This document shows, piece by piece, positions 1 to 9,378 of a DNA stretch of 64,000 nt (position 1 is the stretch's first letter; the number at the start of each line of letters is the position of its first letter). This DNA comes from Alnus glutinosa (taxonomy: Eukaryota; Streptophyta; Magnoliopsida; Fagales; Betulaceae). Location of the stretch: the NCBI RefSeq assembly GCF_958979055.1, contig NC_084886.1, positions 1,941,001 to 2,005,000 of the forward strand, in the 5' to 3' direction. The notes below the pieces were generated by a model. It saw nothing but the letters and a program-made list of their open reading frames with translations. It did no database searches and was not told where the DNA came from. The position numbers and the translations under genes were made by a program.

Positions 1-951
1 TCTTCAACCTAGCTGTCAACAATAGCAGGTATTAAAACATTAAAGATGCCAAGACAAAGTTTTCTTTTCGGCATTGGTTTAATGGCAACTCTTGCTGGGA
101 AAGAAATTAAATTTATAGTTACTAAAAGCTGGCATTAATTCAAATTTTCATCTGCACTCATGCACTATATTTTCAGATTTCTTTCAGAATTTTAACTATG
201 TCAGTTATGCATCACAAGTTTTGGTGATTATGGTCATACCGCAATTGAAATATACTCCTGGCGATTTATTTTATTTCCAATTTGTTCTAAAATAATGCAT
301 GCTTTATGGATATGATAGTAAAGTACTTAATGTAATCTTAGCATGAAGAAAAATGGAATATCCATCTTGAATGGATTCCCCAAATGCATCATTCATGGAG
401 AGAACATTGTTTTGTTGTTGCCGCTGTTTTTTTTTTTTTTCTAAGTGAGAGCATTGTTTTGTTGTTGAATTTATATGAACAATCTTCTTACACATCCTTC
501 AAAGAATATAATGAAATTACTTTTTCTGTATCATATGTTTTTAAAACTGCACAAAGATTGGTGGCATAAAGTATTTGTTGAATCCCTTTAATAGTTAGCA
601 GCTGGATGTCTTATTATAATTTGAAACCTTTATGTGGGTGTGGTCCAATATCTTTGTGTAACATGGTAATTTTTTTTGGCTGTGTTTAGTAAAGTACTCA
701 ATAAAAAAAAAAAACAAATTTGTTTGTGTTTTTTTTTATTCCTTATAAAAAAAAACACAAAAACAATTTTTTTTTTTTTGTTTTTTTGATAAGTACTTTA
801 CTTATCAAAAAACAATTTTGTTTTTGTTTTTTTTTTTTACAAGGAATCAAAATTAATTAAAAGCGAAAAGGTACTACCCAAACACACAAATTTGCAAACT
901 GTGAGGATCTTCCAAAATTTTAATGTGAGGCTATTTTCTTATTCTGTTCAG
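1..951 (+). other. Intron upstream of the final exon of the U-box gene
   Basis: No coding segment is visible. It should be intron, because the exon at 952 opens mid-codon after a TTCTGTTCAG acceptor. It is AT-rich and carries one MITE-like element (678-888). The earlier exons with the U-box domain must lie left of the window. Confidence 0.6.
678..888. mobile_element. hAT-like MITE with inverted ends
   Basis: The left end reads GGCTGTGTTTAGTAAAGTAC and the right end, read on the other strand, TGTGTGTTTGGGTAGTAC, so the segment is bounded by imperfect inverted repeats of about 18 bp. The interior is A/T homopolymer runs that can fold back on themselves. TGTTTGGTA-type ends are common on plant hAT MITEs. 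The T-rich flank prevents a clear target duplication. It sits in the intron of the U-box gene. Confidence 0.45.
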
Positions 952-1738
952 AAACAAGGAAATGATGTTAGCAGCAGGAGTAATTTCATTGTTGGAGGAG
1001 ATGATCTCCAACCCCAATTCCCATGGATCTGCCACGGCACTCTATCTGAATCTGTCCCTCCTTGAAGAAGCCAAGCCTATCATTGGGTCAAGTAAGGCAG
1101 TCCCTTTCTTAGCCCGGGTCCTTCGAGGTAATCCTGAACCCCAGTGCAAGCTTGATGCCCTCCATGCTCTCTATAATCTCTCTACTCTCGCCTCCAATAT
1201 TCCGAACCTTCTTTCAGCCGGCATCATCAAGGGCCTCCAACCCCTTCTTGCGGCCTCTGGTGACCACATTTGGATGGAAAAAGTCATAGCTGTCCTTATA
1301 AACTTGGCTTCAAGTCAGTCAGGAAAGGATGAAATGATATCAACACCTGGCCTTATTAGTGGACTAGCAACAATGTTGGACATTGGTGAATCTATCGAGC
1401 AGGAGCAAGCTGCCTCATGTCTCTTACTTTTGTGTCATGGAAATGAGAAATGCAGCCAAATGGTTCTACAAGAAGGGGTAATACCTGCATTGGTGTCAAT
1501 CTCAGTTAATGGGACCTCAAGAGGAAAAGAGAAGGCTCAGAAAATTTTGATGCTGTTCCGGGAGCAGCGACAGCGAGACCAACCACCAGTTGAGACGCAG
1601 CAGCTAGCTGAAAGTAGTAATATGCCCATGCCTACTGCAGAATCAAAGCCACCATGTAAATCAATGTCTAGAAGAAAAATGGGGAGAGCTTTTAGCTTCT
1701 TATGGAAAAGCAAGAGCTACTCGGTTTATCAATGTTAG
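952..1738 (+). CDS. U-box/ARM-repeat E3 ubiquitin ligase, C-terminal exon (PUB6/PUB45 type)
   Basis: This is the last exon of a plant U-box (PUB) protein, partial at its 5' end. It follows a TTCTGTTCAG acceptor and opens one base before an Asn-Lys-Glu-Met-Met codon series, ending at TAG after the C-terminus KSYSVYQC. About 261 residues are seen, made of helical ARM-type repeats with the signatures GSATALYLNLS, LDALHALYNLS, EKVIAVLINLA and EQEQAASCLLLLC. The tail is basic, with SRRKMGRAFSFLWKSKSYSVYQC-like character seen in PUB45 and PUB6. In the family an N-terminal U-box recruits the E2 enzyme and the ARM repeats bind substrates; that catalytic part is outside the window. The ATG at 962 is internal, not a start. 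No break is visible. Assignment to the PUB6/7/45 clade rests on remembered family sequence. Confidence 0.9.
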
Positions 1739-2563
1739 GTTGTCAGTGCTGTGTAAATTTCTGTTGCATCATCTTTTTCATTTCTTCTGTCCTGTTCCCA
1801 CTTCCCATGGGCATCACTTATTTTGTTTTCACAGAGAAGAGATGTACAGGCCCCTGTAATTTATGAATTTTTTGTCTCTCTTCTCTTTTTCCACTTTTGG
1901 GTAGGAATACGTGTATTATGTATGTCAATTTAAGCTTTAGATTCTCGGTTGAAAAGTGGTGTCTGGATATGAAGTTTCATGTGTAGGTTAAAATGTACGA
2001 CTATCAGTGCCAATCAATTATACAGCACAGGTTTCAACGCTCTACCAAATTGCTTATGGCTAATGAATGCCTAGGAAAATAGATTTTGCTTGTGGCTCAT
2101 GCTATTTTTCGGATGGTTACAATAGAGTTGTCCTAATTGTACTAAGAGTTTGTTTGGACTCTACTTGTTTAAACAGGTGCTCAGGTAGTCTAGTTCGGAG
2201 CTTAAGTGAGTACTTGTCTTGGCCCCCACCTGTTCAGGCAGTCCAGAGCAGATAGGACCTATCTCGAGTAGGCTCTCACATGAGGCTACTTTGTTGCACT
2301 GGCAAAATCTAACTTCATTTTCAATTCTTCTTTCCTATTTAGTAAAGTTGCAACCTAAATTTCAAGTTCTCTCGTCCAGGATTTATATAAAAGTGGATGA
2401 GCCGGGGGAACCTGCAAGCGATCGATTCAATATCTACTCATTTATCTATGCCCACTGAAATGAAATCGGACGTCAATATTTTGGAATTAATGGTTGGTGG
2501 AAATGGGAATTTGCACAACTAAGAATAGTTTAAATATAGCCTGTTCTATGTAGTTTGCAACAA
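1739..2563. other. 3' UTR of the U-box gene and spacer
   Basis: The first 250 or so bases are probably 3' UTR. The remainder up to the tRNA has no open frame or repeat that I recognise. Confidence 0.5.
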
Positions 2564-2636
2564 GCCCGTCTAGCTCAGTTGGTAGAGCGCAAGGCTCTTA
2601 ACCTTGTGGTCGTGGGTTCGAGCCCCACGGTGGGCG
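2564..2636 (+). tRNA. tRNA-Lys(CTT): tRNA-Lys (anticodon CTT)
   Basis: A complete 73-base cloverleaf is present. The acceptor stem GCCCGTC pairs with GGTGGGC (two G-U pairs) with discriminator G. The D arm has TAGCTCAGTTGGTAGAGC, the box A. The anticodon stem CAAGG/CCTTG encloses loop CTCTTAA with anticodon CTT at 2597-2599. The T arm has GGTTCGAGCCC, the box B. CCA is not encoded and there is no intron, as expected for a nuclear tRNA-Lys gene. It decodes AAG. Confidence 0.97.
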
Positions 2637-3404
2637 ATATGTTAAAATGTTTTTCTTTTGGTCCATCTTCCAGTCATGATGGAGAATGGTTGGGCCGGCC
2701 GGCCGGCCTTCCAGAATGGCGCTGTTCTATCCTCATCAATTTCATATTTTCGTAGTTGCGGTTTCGTTGTCCATCTTCACTGGATGGCACGTACAATAAC
2801 CAACCAATGATAAATTCAACCTCTTTTAATGACACTGATGTTGTTGTTATCTTTGATGATAAATTGGCAATTTTGTTGAAAATCAAATTGGCATTCATAT
2901 TCAACTCAGCAAATTTTAGTTAAATAATCACTTTTCACCCTCATTTCAGATAAGCTATTATCATTCGAAGAGAAGGCACAAACTTCATGTCTAGGGTCAT
3001 TAAGACACGAGATTTTAGATAAGCCAGCCTCCAAAATTTATAGATGGCCCTGTGGATTTTTCATATTTAACATCTCGTAATTAAAGAATAATTCTCTGTG
3101 TTTTACAACCCTGTGTTGATAAGTTTATTATGTTCTTAATTTATATTCTTACTTTTCAAATGTTATTTGAGCATTTTGGTGTATTATAATTATTTTTTTA
3201 TTTTATGACAAGGAACTCCTACAAGGCAAGGCCACCTTGTGTACCCACCCCTGTCGGGTAAACCTCGAAACTATATAAACACATTTTCATCAATTATAAT
3301 CTTGGAACTCCGGCCGATTGATACTAAGTGGACTACTGTTCACACATAATCCACATCACTTAACTATTTTGCCTAGCTCAAAAAAAAAAAAAAAAAACCC
3401 TCTA
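2637..3404. other. AT-rich spacer
   Basis: Apart from a short palindromic GGCCGGCC tract just downstream of the tRNA, I see no gene or recognisable repeat here. Confidence 0.4.
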
Positions 3405-4038
3405 TTGCTTTGTTTGTTTCGACGTAAAATGATTTTCGTCGTAAAATATTTTCGGCAAAATCATTTTCAGGAAAAATATTTTTCGGCGTTTGGCTCGTAC
3501 GAAAAAATTACAAAATGTGAAAATCAGAGTTTGGCAAATGCCACCGGAATCTGGTAACGTCTGGTCGCTGTTGCCGGATTCCGGCGAGCAAGTTTGGCCG
3601 AATTCTGACCGGACTCTTCCGGATCTGTCCAAATCAGGTTGGATCCCGGCCGTTTTGGCCAGATCCAGCTGGCTTCTGACCATGGTTGGAATCCGGCAAT
3701 AATCCGGCCAGTTTCGGCCGGAATTTGGTCTGTCGGCATCTGGTGATGATGGCCGAATTTCCCGGATTCTGGCACCGGCAGGTTTCAGGCGAACGAATGT
3801 TGTCGGACTCTGGTGCCAGCTGGATTCTGACAACCGACAATTGCTGAATTCCGACAATCGGATATCAAACGTGTGTGCAAGGACAAATAGTTTAATTTCA
3901 AAAAACGATTTACGGTTTTTCCTAAAATTAAAGAAGCTTTTATGGTCAAACTGAAAATAATTTCTGTTAACTATTATTTTCGTCTCTACCAAATACCGTA
4001 AAATGTCAAAAACAACTTACGCCGAAACAAACGGAGCA
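3405..4038. mobile_element. Non-autonomous DNA transposon with long inverted ends
   Basis: The left end TGCTTTGTTTGTTTCGACGT matches the reversed right end TGCTCCGTTTGTTTCGGCGT over about 30 bp. Sub-terminal A/T-rich blocks surround a GC-rich core of about 350 bp, built from degenerate CCGGAATCTGGC-like words on both strands. Open frames in the core are by-products of that repetition. It looks like a MULE- or hAT-derived non-autonomous element; no clear target duplication was found, so the superfamily is uncertain. Confidence 0.6.
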
Positions 4039-4141
4039 TAAGACTACGTTGAAATTTTTTCTGACTCCGCTGCTGCATAGAAGAGTAATGAAATATCTTT
4101 AATATTGAGTTGTGAGTATATTTCATTTTCTGGTGTAGATT

Positions 4142-4195
4142 ATCCCACATGGGAAAGAAGTAAGGAGAACAAGGCTGAGGCGCTATGATATAAAG
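4142..4195 (+). promoter_or_regulatory. Plant snRNA promoter: USE and TATA box
   Basis: ATCCCACATGG at 4142-4152 matches the plant upstream sequence element (RTCCCACATCG) at all but one position. TATAAAG lies at 4189-4195, about 36 bp further on and 30 bp before the RNA start. That USE-TATA spacing is the long one known for Pol II-type plant snRNA genes; Pol III-type genes have about ten bases less. Confidence 0.85.
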
Positions 4196-4218
4196 AAGAA
4201 CACGAGCGACGTCGAATC

Positions 4219-4377
4219 ATACTTACCTGGACGGGGTGGATGGGTGATCAAGACGGCCCATGGCTTAGGTCAGTGACTTCCATTGCACTCTGGAAGGGTG
4301 CTGTCCTAAGGTCTGCCCAAGTGGCAGAGCCTACGTCATAATTTGTGGTAGTGGGGGCATGCGTTCGCGCGGCCCCC
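4219..4377 (+). ncRNA. U1: U1 spliceosomal snRNA
   Basis: The RNA begins ATACTTACCTG, the U1 5' end that pairs with 5' splice sites. Stem-loop I follows (GGGTGATCAAGACGGCCC), then the rest of the U1 core, the Sm site AATTTGTGG at 4340-4348, and the terminal hairpin with loop GTTCGCGC ending in GGCCCCC. Length is about 159 bases, as for plant U1. Snrnp binding and 5' splice site recognition are known functions of this RNA. The promoter elements, 5' end, Sm site and 3' hairpin are all intact, so it looks functional. A weak match to the plant 3' processing box follows at about 4382-4395. Confidence 0.93.
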
Positions 4378-4761
4378 GTTCCAAAACACTTCAAATTCTT
4401 ATGTGCTTCTGGTTAGAATTTGCTGGTGTATTGCTTGCAGTGAAGCTATTCGATGAAATGCCTAGCTGTGTTTGTCGGATGCAATTAGTTTGCTGTTGTG
4501 ATTGAAATTGAAGCTAACCTTGGTCGAGAACATAACTGTGAATGATCTTCGTATATATTTGCCCATGATACTCGATAGCTGTTATTTAATGGGTGCTTCT
4601 TTTGTGCACTGATAGTCTGCTACTAGTGTTATGTTGAATTTGCAACAGAAGAAAAAAATTATTTTGTATTACAAGAACGGATTATTTCATTCATTAAGAT
4701 GCAAATATGTTGCAAAGATTCGTGAGAGATGCAACAAATCAAGTAGACAATCTTTCCTATA
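4378..4761. other. Spacer between U1 and the AAA-ATPase gene
   Basis: This stretch probably includes the U1 3' processing signal and the 3' UTR of the minus-strand AAA-ATPase gene. I see nothing else in it. Confidence 0.4.
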
Positions 4762-6418
4762 TTAACCTTTCATCGCATGCTTTTTACCCCTTCTTGCTTT
4801 CCTTGACTTCTTCTTCTTAGTTCTCTCACTGTCCTCTATTTTCGGGTTTGGTTTCCCTTCTTCTTTGACTTCTTCTTCCAATTTAGATTCTTCAGTGCAT
4901 TTCATCATCTGCTTCTTCTGTTGAAGGAAGGCAGCCAGTCCTGTAAGGGCAATATCAGCGTCGTCACTTTTCATCAGCTCTTCTGCAACCTCTGCTGGGG
5001 TGACCTCCACCTCCTTTAGGAGTCCTTCTATTTCACTGAACAGGCAGTGACTTTTGAGTCTTAGGTAGTTGTCAGCGAGGATCTTGAACCCGCATGGAGT
5101 GCAATATGACATGTGGATGTGCATGTCCATGCGGCCTGGCCTTAACAAAGCAGGGTCTATTCTGTCTTTGTAGTTGGTTGTGAACACAATAATTCTCTCA
5201 TCTCCACAGCTCGACCATAGCCCATCAATAAAATTAAGCAACCCAGATAGTGTTAGCTGCCAATTGGAGAGAACAAGTTAATCATCTTTACTTTTAGCAA
5301 CCAACTGAAAAATAGCCTTTGAATAAAAGCAGCTCTGGGCATGTAAGCCTACAAATTGTGCAAATCATTAGTTAGCAGCAAGAAATGTTTAGAATCAATG
5401 GACTCACCTGGCTATCGCCATGATCGAATCCTTCATATTGTCGGTCTTTCAGTTCAACGCTACAATCAATATCCTCAATTACGAGAATAGATCGATTTGC
5501 AGCAGAGACTAACAGCCTCCTGAGCTCTGAATTGCTACGAAGATTTGTAAGCTCCAAATCATAGATGTCAAATTTCAGGTAGTTAGCCATGGCTGCTATC
5601 AAGCTTGACTTGCCTGTACCAGGAGGGCCATACAACAGATACCCACGTTTCCATGCCTTTCCCACTCTTTTATAAAATTCTCGTCTCTTTACGAACCTGT
5701 CCAAGTCATCCATCAACTCTCTCTTTTGCTTGGGATCCATTGCCAGTGTGTCAAAAGTGGATGGGTGTTCAAGATGAATTGATCCCCATGGAGATCCATC
5801 ATACTCTCCGTTGAATTGTCCCAGTGAATAGAGTTTCACCGCCTTCTTTTCTTCTTGTATGGCCTTCGATCTGTCTGCTACATATGGCAGGTAAGTGCTC
5901 AATACCATTTCCCGGTATTTCTTGGAGAAACTGAGCTTAATTGATCTATGTTCAGACACTTCTGTTGACTGGGAATAGCTTTCGAAATCATAATGTGATT
6001 TCTGCTTTTCAGTGGAAACGAATTCCCATGTGAAATGTATTCCCTCGAATATGTCGATAATCTTTTCTCCTCTGTTGATAGTGATGGAGAGGTTCTTCTG
6101 ACGCGGGGTCTTGGAAACCTTAAGCTGTCCGATTGAGGGGGTGATTCTTGTGGTCAAATAGACTTCAGAAGCCTGGTAAATTTCATTGATGGAAAGCCCA
6201 CTGTATTCATCAATGATGAGAGTCATTTCAGACGAGAGATTTCCAAAAAGGCCTGCAAGCCTCGATAAGAAACTCTCTTGGAGTTGCTGCGGCATGAGCT
6301 GGCTGGTTATGGTTTTGACCTCATTGATCATACTCCGGACCAGCATTGCGGATGCAGCGAAGGAGGTATATGTTGATAGAACTGACGTTGTTGAAGGCAT
6401 GCTTGTTAGAGAAAACAT
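4762..6418 (-). CDS. AAA-ATPase, AATP1/BCS1-like (plant ASD family)
   Basis: Two exons on the minus strand, 6418-5408 and 5256-4762, join in frame (AG/GTGAGT donor, TTGGCAG acceptor) to give 501 residues, the usual size for the family. The N-terminus has a hydrophobic signal-anchor-like stretch (about residues 8-28), then the plant ASD region. The AAA module follows: Walker A GPPGTGKSS at residues 264-272, Walker B ILVIEDID at about 311-318, and the second-region segment FTTNYKDRIDPALLRPGRMD in exon 2. The C-terminus is acidic, then very lysine/arginine-rich. Relatives are membrane-anchored ATPases in mitochondria or ER, several induced by stress or pathogens; the substrate is unknown. All nucleotide-binding motifs look intact. 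A TATA box lies about 60 bp upstream of the ATG. Confidence 0.93.
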
Positions 6419-6477
6419 GCTTATGGGAAAGATTTGTATGGAAACTGATGGTTCTGGAGTTAAGGAAGCTTAGAGGG

Positions 6478-6485
6478 CTTTTATA
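6478..6485 (-). promoter_or_regulatory. TATA box of the AAA-ATPase gene
   Basis: On the minus strand the sequence reads TATAAAAG, 60 bp upstream of the ATG at 6418, a normal distance for a short plant 5' UTR. Confidence 0.6.
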
Positions 6486-7789
6486 CCAGAAGAAAGGGGG
6501 GGTGGGGTGTGTATCCTCGATCCACTTGAAGCTTCGGAGGTCAGAAAGCTTCCCGCAAAATTTTCAAGCCAAAGCTTCTGGAGCAAGGAGTAGATCTAAA
6601 AGGGAAAATATGACAAGGTCAACCACATGATAGGAGGGAAAAGCTTCTCCAGCAATTCTCACAAAGAAAAAGCTACTTGACCTTTGAGGCCCGTGAAACA
6701 TTTTTTTAGGTTCAATCTTGAACAGAAAAGAGTATCGAATTATACGCCGTTTTGACGAAAATTTATCGAACTAACAAACGTTTTCAAATTGGGGTAATTA
6801 AGTATCCAAATCTCTCACTTAAGAGTATTATGTCAGGATTCGCTGTTAAATCCTAACGGAACCCTATCACGTGCGACACACGTGACAAATCCCCCATATG
6901 TGGGCAAAATATTTTCAAACATTTAATAAAGGTAGAATAGACAATTTATGTAGGTGTCTAATTTTTCGTGATTTAACATTAAATTCTAACGGAAGGGTTA
7001 AGTAAAAGTCTAGACAGTTTAGCGGATTAATTATTTTTTTAAAAAATTTAAGGAAATATTATAAATTAGATGATAATTGAAGAGAATAAGTGTAGTTTTA
7101 GAAAAATAATCTTTGCCTAGTTTCCTTTTAGTAGCTTTGCATGTGGACCGGCTTGGTTCTTATTATTATTATTATTTTTATAAGTACACCAATAAGAAAT
7201 TATAACAAATAAAAATAGAGAGATGACAACTTAACAAAAAGTCTTGAATTAACCTCATTACTAATAATAAACAAAAATTAAAAGAGAACGCATCAAATAA
7301 ATAACGCACCACTGAAAGACAAGTGGGTATTGACATGTACCATCACCAATTCATGCCATCTTTTCAAGTGAAATAGACGGTTAAAAATGTGACATGCCAT
7401 CGAAAGACAAAGTGGCGATTGAAATGCTGTCGTCGGGGGACAGAAAAATAGAGTGGTATTAAGTCCCGTTTTGTCTTCCATATCCTTCTACAGACATGTC
7501 ACATTACCTAAGGCAAAACAAAGGACAGTACCATCACCAATTCATGCCATCTTTTCAAGTGAGAAAATAGCATGAACTCTACCAAAAAAAATCATTGATT
7601 GCACCCGAAGAGGAAATTGAAATCAAGCACAAAACTTTTTATCGGGTCTTTCAATAGGTGATTACTCCGACTTTGAAGCCAGTGGATTGAGCTTTGAGAG
7701 AAAAGTAATTAGGAGGAGTTGGGTGAGTGTATAATGCCTACCTCTTAGAATAGCCATTTCCCTCATATCAGATCTGTGTATTGTGTATC
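6486..7789. other. AT-rich spacer with repeat debris
   Basis: No gene is visible. Part of it (about 6710-7030) contains two TTAAATYCTAACGGAA motifs typical of plant foldback elements, but I could not define ends. A 150-bp dispersed repeat is listed separately. Confidence 0.35.
7386..7540. repeat. Dispersed repeat, copy 1 (copy 2 at 9899-10058)
   Basis: The two segments align over about 150 bp in the same orientation, sharing GACATGCCATCGAAAGACA-like, TTTAGTCCCGTTTTGT-like and ACATTACC.AA.GCAAAAC-like blocks at roughly 75-80% identity. Within copy 1's neighbourhood the word ACCATCACCAATTCATGCCA also occurs twice (near 7340 and 7533). The nature of the repeat is unknown. Confidence 0.55.
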
Positions 7790-7957
7790 GGGGCCGGCTC
7801 GATATATTTCGGGGTCTAGGGCGAGAATTTTAAATGCGACTTTTTTTTGTGGGCCCCACTTTTAGTGATTGTTATTTCTGTTGAGTTATGACTTGTATTT
7901 CAAAGTCTTTTTCCATGAGCTCTATTCTCTTCATTAGTTTCCTTGTAGTCCACATCG

Positions 7958-8927
7958 TTTTTTTTTTTTTTTTTTTTTTTAACCAAGTAGACATGCCTTC
8001 ATTGATAATAAAAATGATCTCAAAATTGGAATCTAGGGATACAAACGATCCTTATTTACAACATACACAAGAAATTCTGGAACATCTTCTAGTCATGTCA
8101 TGTCTAAAAATTTGGCCGAGCCTCTTTTGCTAGGACATAGGCTACATTATTAGAATTCTTCCCTACATAAGCTACCTTAACATATCTGAAAGAATGTCAT
8201 CCACAAACAAACCAGCTGTCGACAAATCTGTCTTCCCAGCATTAACATCATTGATTACTTGTTTGGCATTCCCTTCTAGAAATACATTAAAAAAACTAGC
8301 TTCTTTACAAAAAAAACACTGCTTCAATGGCAGCCATAGTTTCAGCTAGTTTCGAAGAGCCTACAACCTTCTTGGTGATTGCCCTTGCACCCATAAAATT
8401 CCCACTATGTTCCCAGGCCACAATTCCAATACCAATAGACCTATCTTTTATGTTCAAAGAAACATCCTAATTAACTTTTAGAATACCATTCGGAGGTGGT
8501 TGCCAACTGGTTACAGCTACATGAGGCACTGTAACTTCTCAAATGTGTCCCCCATGTTTCTCGTGAAGGTGTACTCTACAATGATCACTATAAGCTTCAT
8601 GTGCTTCCTTATAAACAACTTGCTGATGGGTGCAGAAATTTTCAAAAATAAATTTATTTCTTCGCAGCCAAATACGTCTTGCAATAGTGGCCAGTAACCC
8701 CACATCCTCAGAAAACCTGTCCATACAATATTCCACAAACTGCATGAAATTTTCCCCCATAAAAGAAGATTTTTGAAATAGAATAGAACCTCCTCCCCAA
8801 ACATCTTGGGTTGCTGGACAGTTCCAAATAACATGCAAAGTAGTTTCTACCTCTCTTCTACAGCATGGGCAAATGTTATCTTCCACAATTTTCCTCAAAG
8901 CTAGATTTGAGTCTCTTAATAGGTGAA
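7958..8927 (-). mobile_element. 5'-truncated LINE (L1 type), zinc-binding and RNase H part
   Basis: On the minus strand, 8898-8539 encodes a reverse-transcriptase zinc-binding region: CPCCRREVETTLHVIWNCP shows the C-x2-C...H...C pattern. It is followed by an RNase H-like segment (GIGIVAWEHSGNFMGARAIT, about 8440-8370) that carries an in-frame stop (VN*DVSLN). A 23-base T run at 7958-7980 is the poly(A) tail in reverse. Everything 5' of the zinc-binding region is missing, the usual result of incomplete reverse transcription. It is dead and lies within the hAT element. Confidence 0.8.
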
Positions 8928-9060
8928 AAAATTACAGTTTTTTTTTTTTTTTGGTTAAGTATTAATTGTTGTGTTCTCAGGCTTTTAACTATTAATTTTT
9001 CTATTGAAGTTAAAGAGTTTTCAAAGAAGAGATCATGTTTCTTTTATTTTTTCAAAACCA

Positions 9061-9075
9061 TTCTAGATTATGATT

Positions 9076-9122
<47 letters not shown>

Positions 9123-9340
9123 TTTTCAAACAAACCTATCTTTGGGGGCCATATTCCATTGGAAAAAAAAAAATTGTTTTAGCTTATGATTAGGCTTTTT
9201 TTTCTTTTTCTTTTTTCAAACAAACTTGTTTTGGGGCCTTATTCCACTGAAAAAGAAAAAAAAAAAGTTTCAGATTATGATTCAGCTTCTTTTTTTTTTT
9301 TTTTTTTTTTTTCAAACAAACATGTCTTTGGGGGCCTTAG
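9061..9340. repeat. Three tandem ~90-bp units in the hAT element
   Basis: Each unit has a GATTATGATT-like start, a long T run, CAAACAAAC, a TTTGGGGGCC block and CCATTGGAAAAA-like tail. The units differ mainly in T-run length. They are sub-terminal repeats of the hAT element at 7790-9378. Confidence 0.7.
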
Positions 9341-9378
9341 GCGACCGCCTAACTCGCCTTATGGTTGAGCCGGCCCTA

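Larger units (their letters stand above)
7790..9378 (-). mobile_element. hAT-type non-autonomous element (same family as 15512-16844), interrupted by a LINE
   Basis: The left end GGGCCGGCTCG with GGGGTCTAGGGCGAGAATTTTAAAT matches the reversed right end of the element at 15512-16844. The right end (CTTAGGCGACCGCCTAACTC, then GAGCCGGCCCTA) matches that element's left end reversed. So this is a second copy, inserted in the opposite direction. A LINE fragment (7958-8927) sits inside it, and three tandem T-rich units lie near its right end. No transposase is visible. The 8-bp target duplication is blurred. Confidence 0.7.

Noticed and set aside
962-964. ATG at 962 as the true start of the ARM protein
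   Set aside because: It lies 10 bases after a splice acceptor, and upstream codons match the family; the U-box part must be in earlier exons.
3402-3992. Open frame of 196 codons on the minus strand within the inverted-end element
   Set aside because: It is a by-product of repeated CCGGATTCTGGC-type words; the protein has no recognisable domain and the element ends bound it.
6710-7035. Third foldback element of the kind at 17297 and 57741
   Set aside because: Two CTAACGGAA motifs are present, but I could not pair the arms convincingly or find duplicated flanks.
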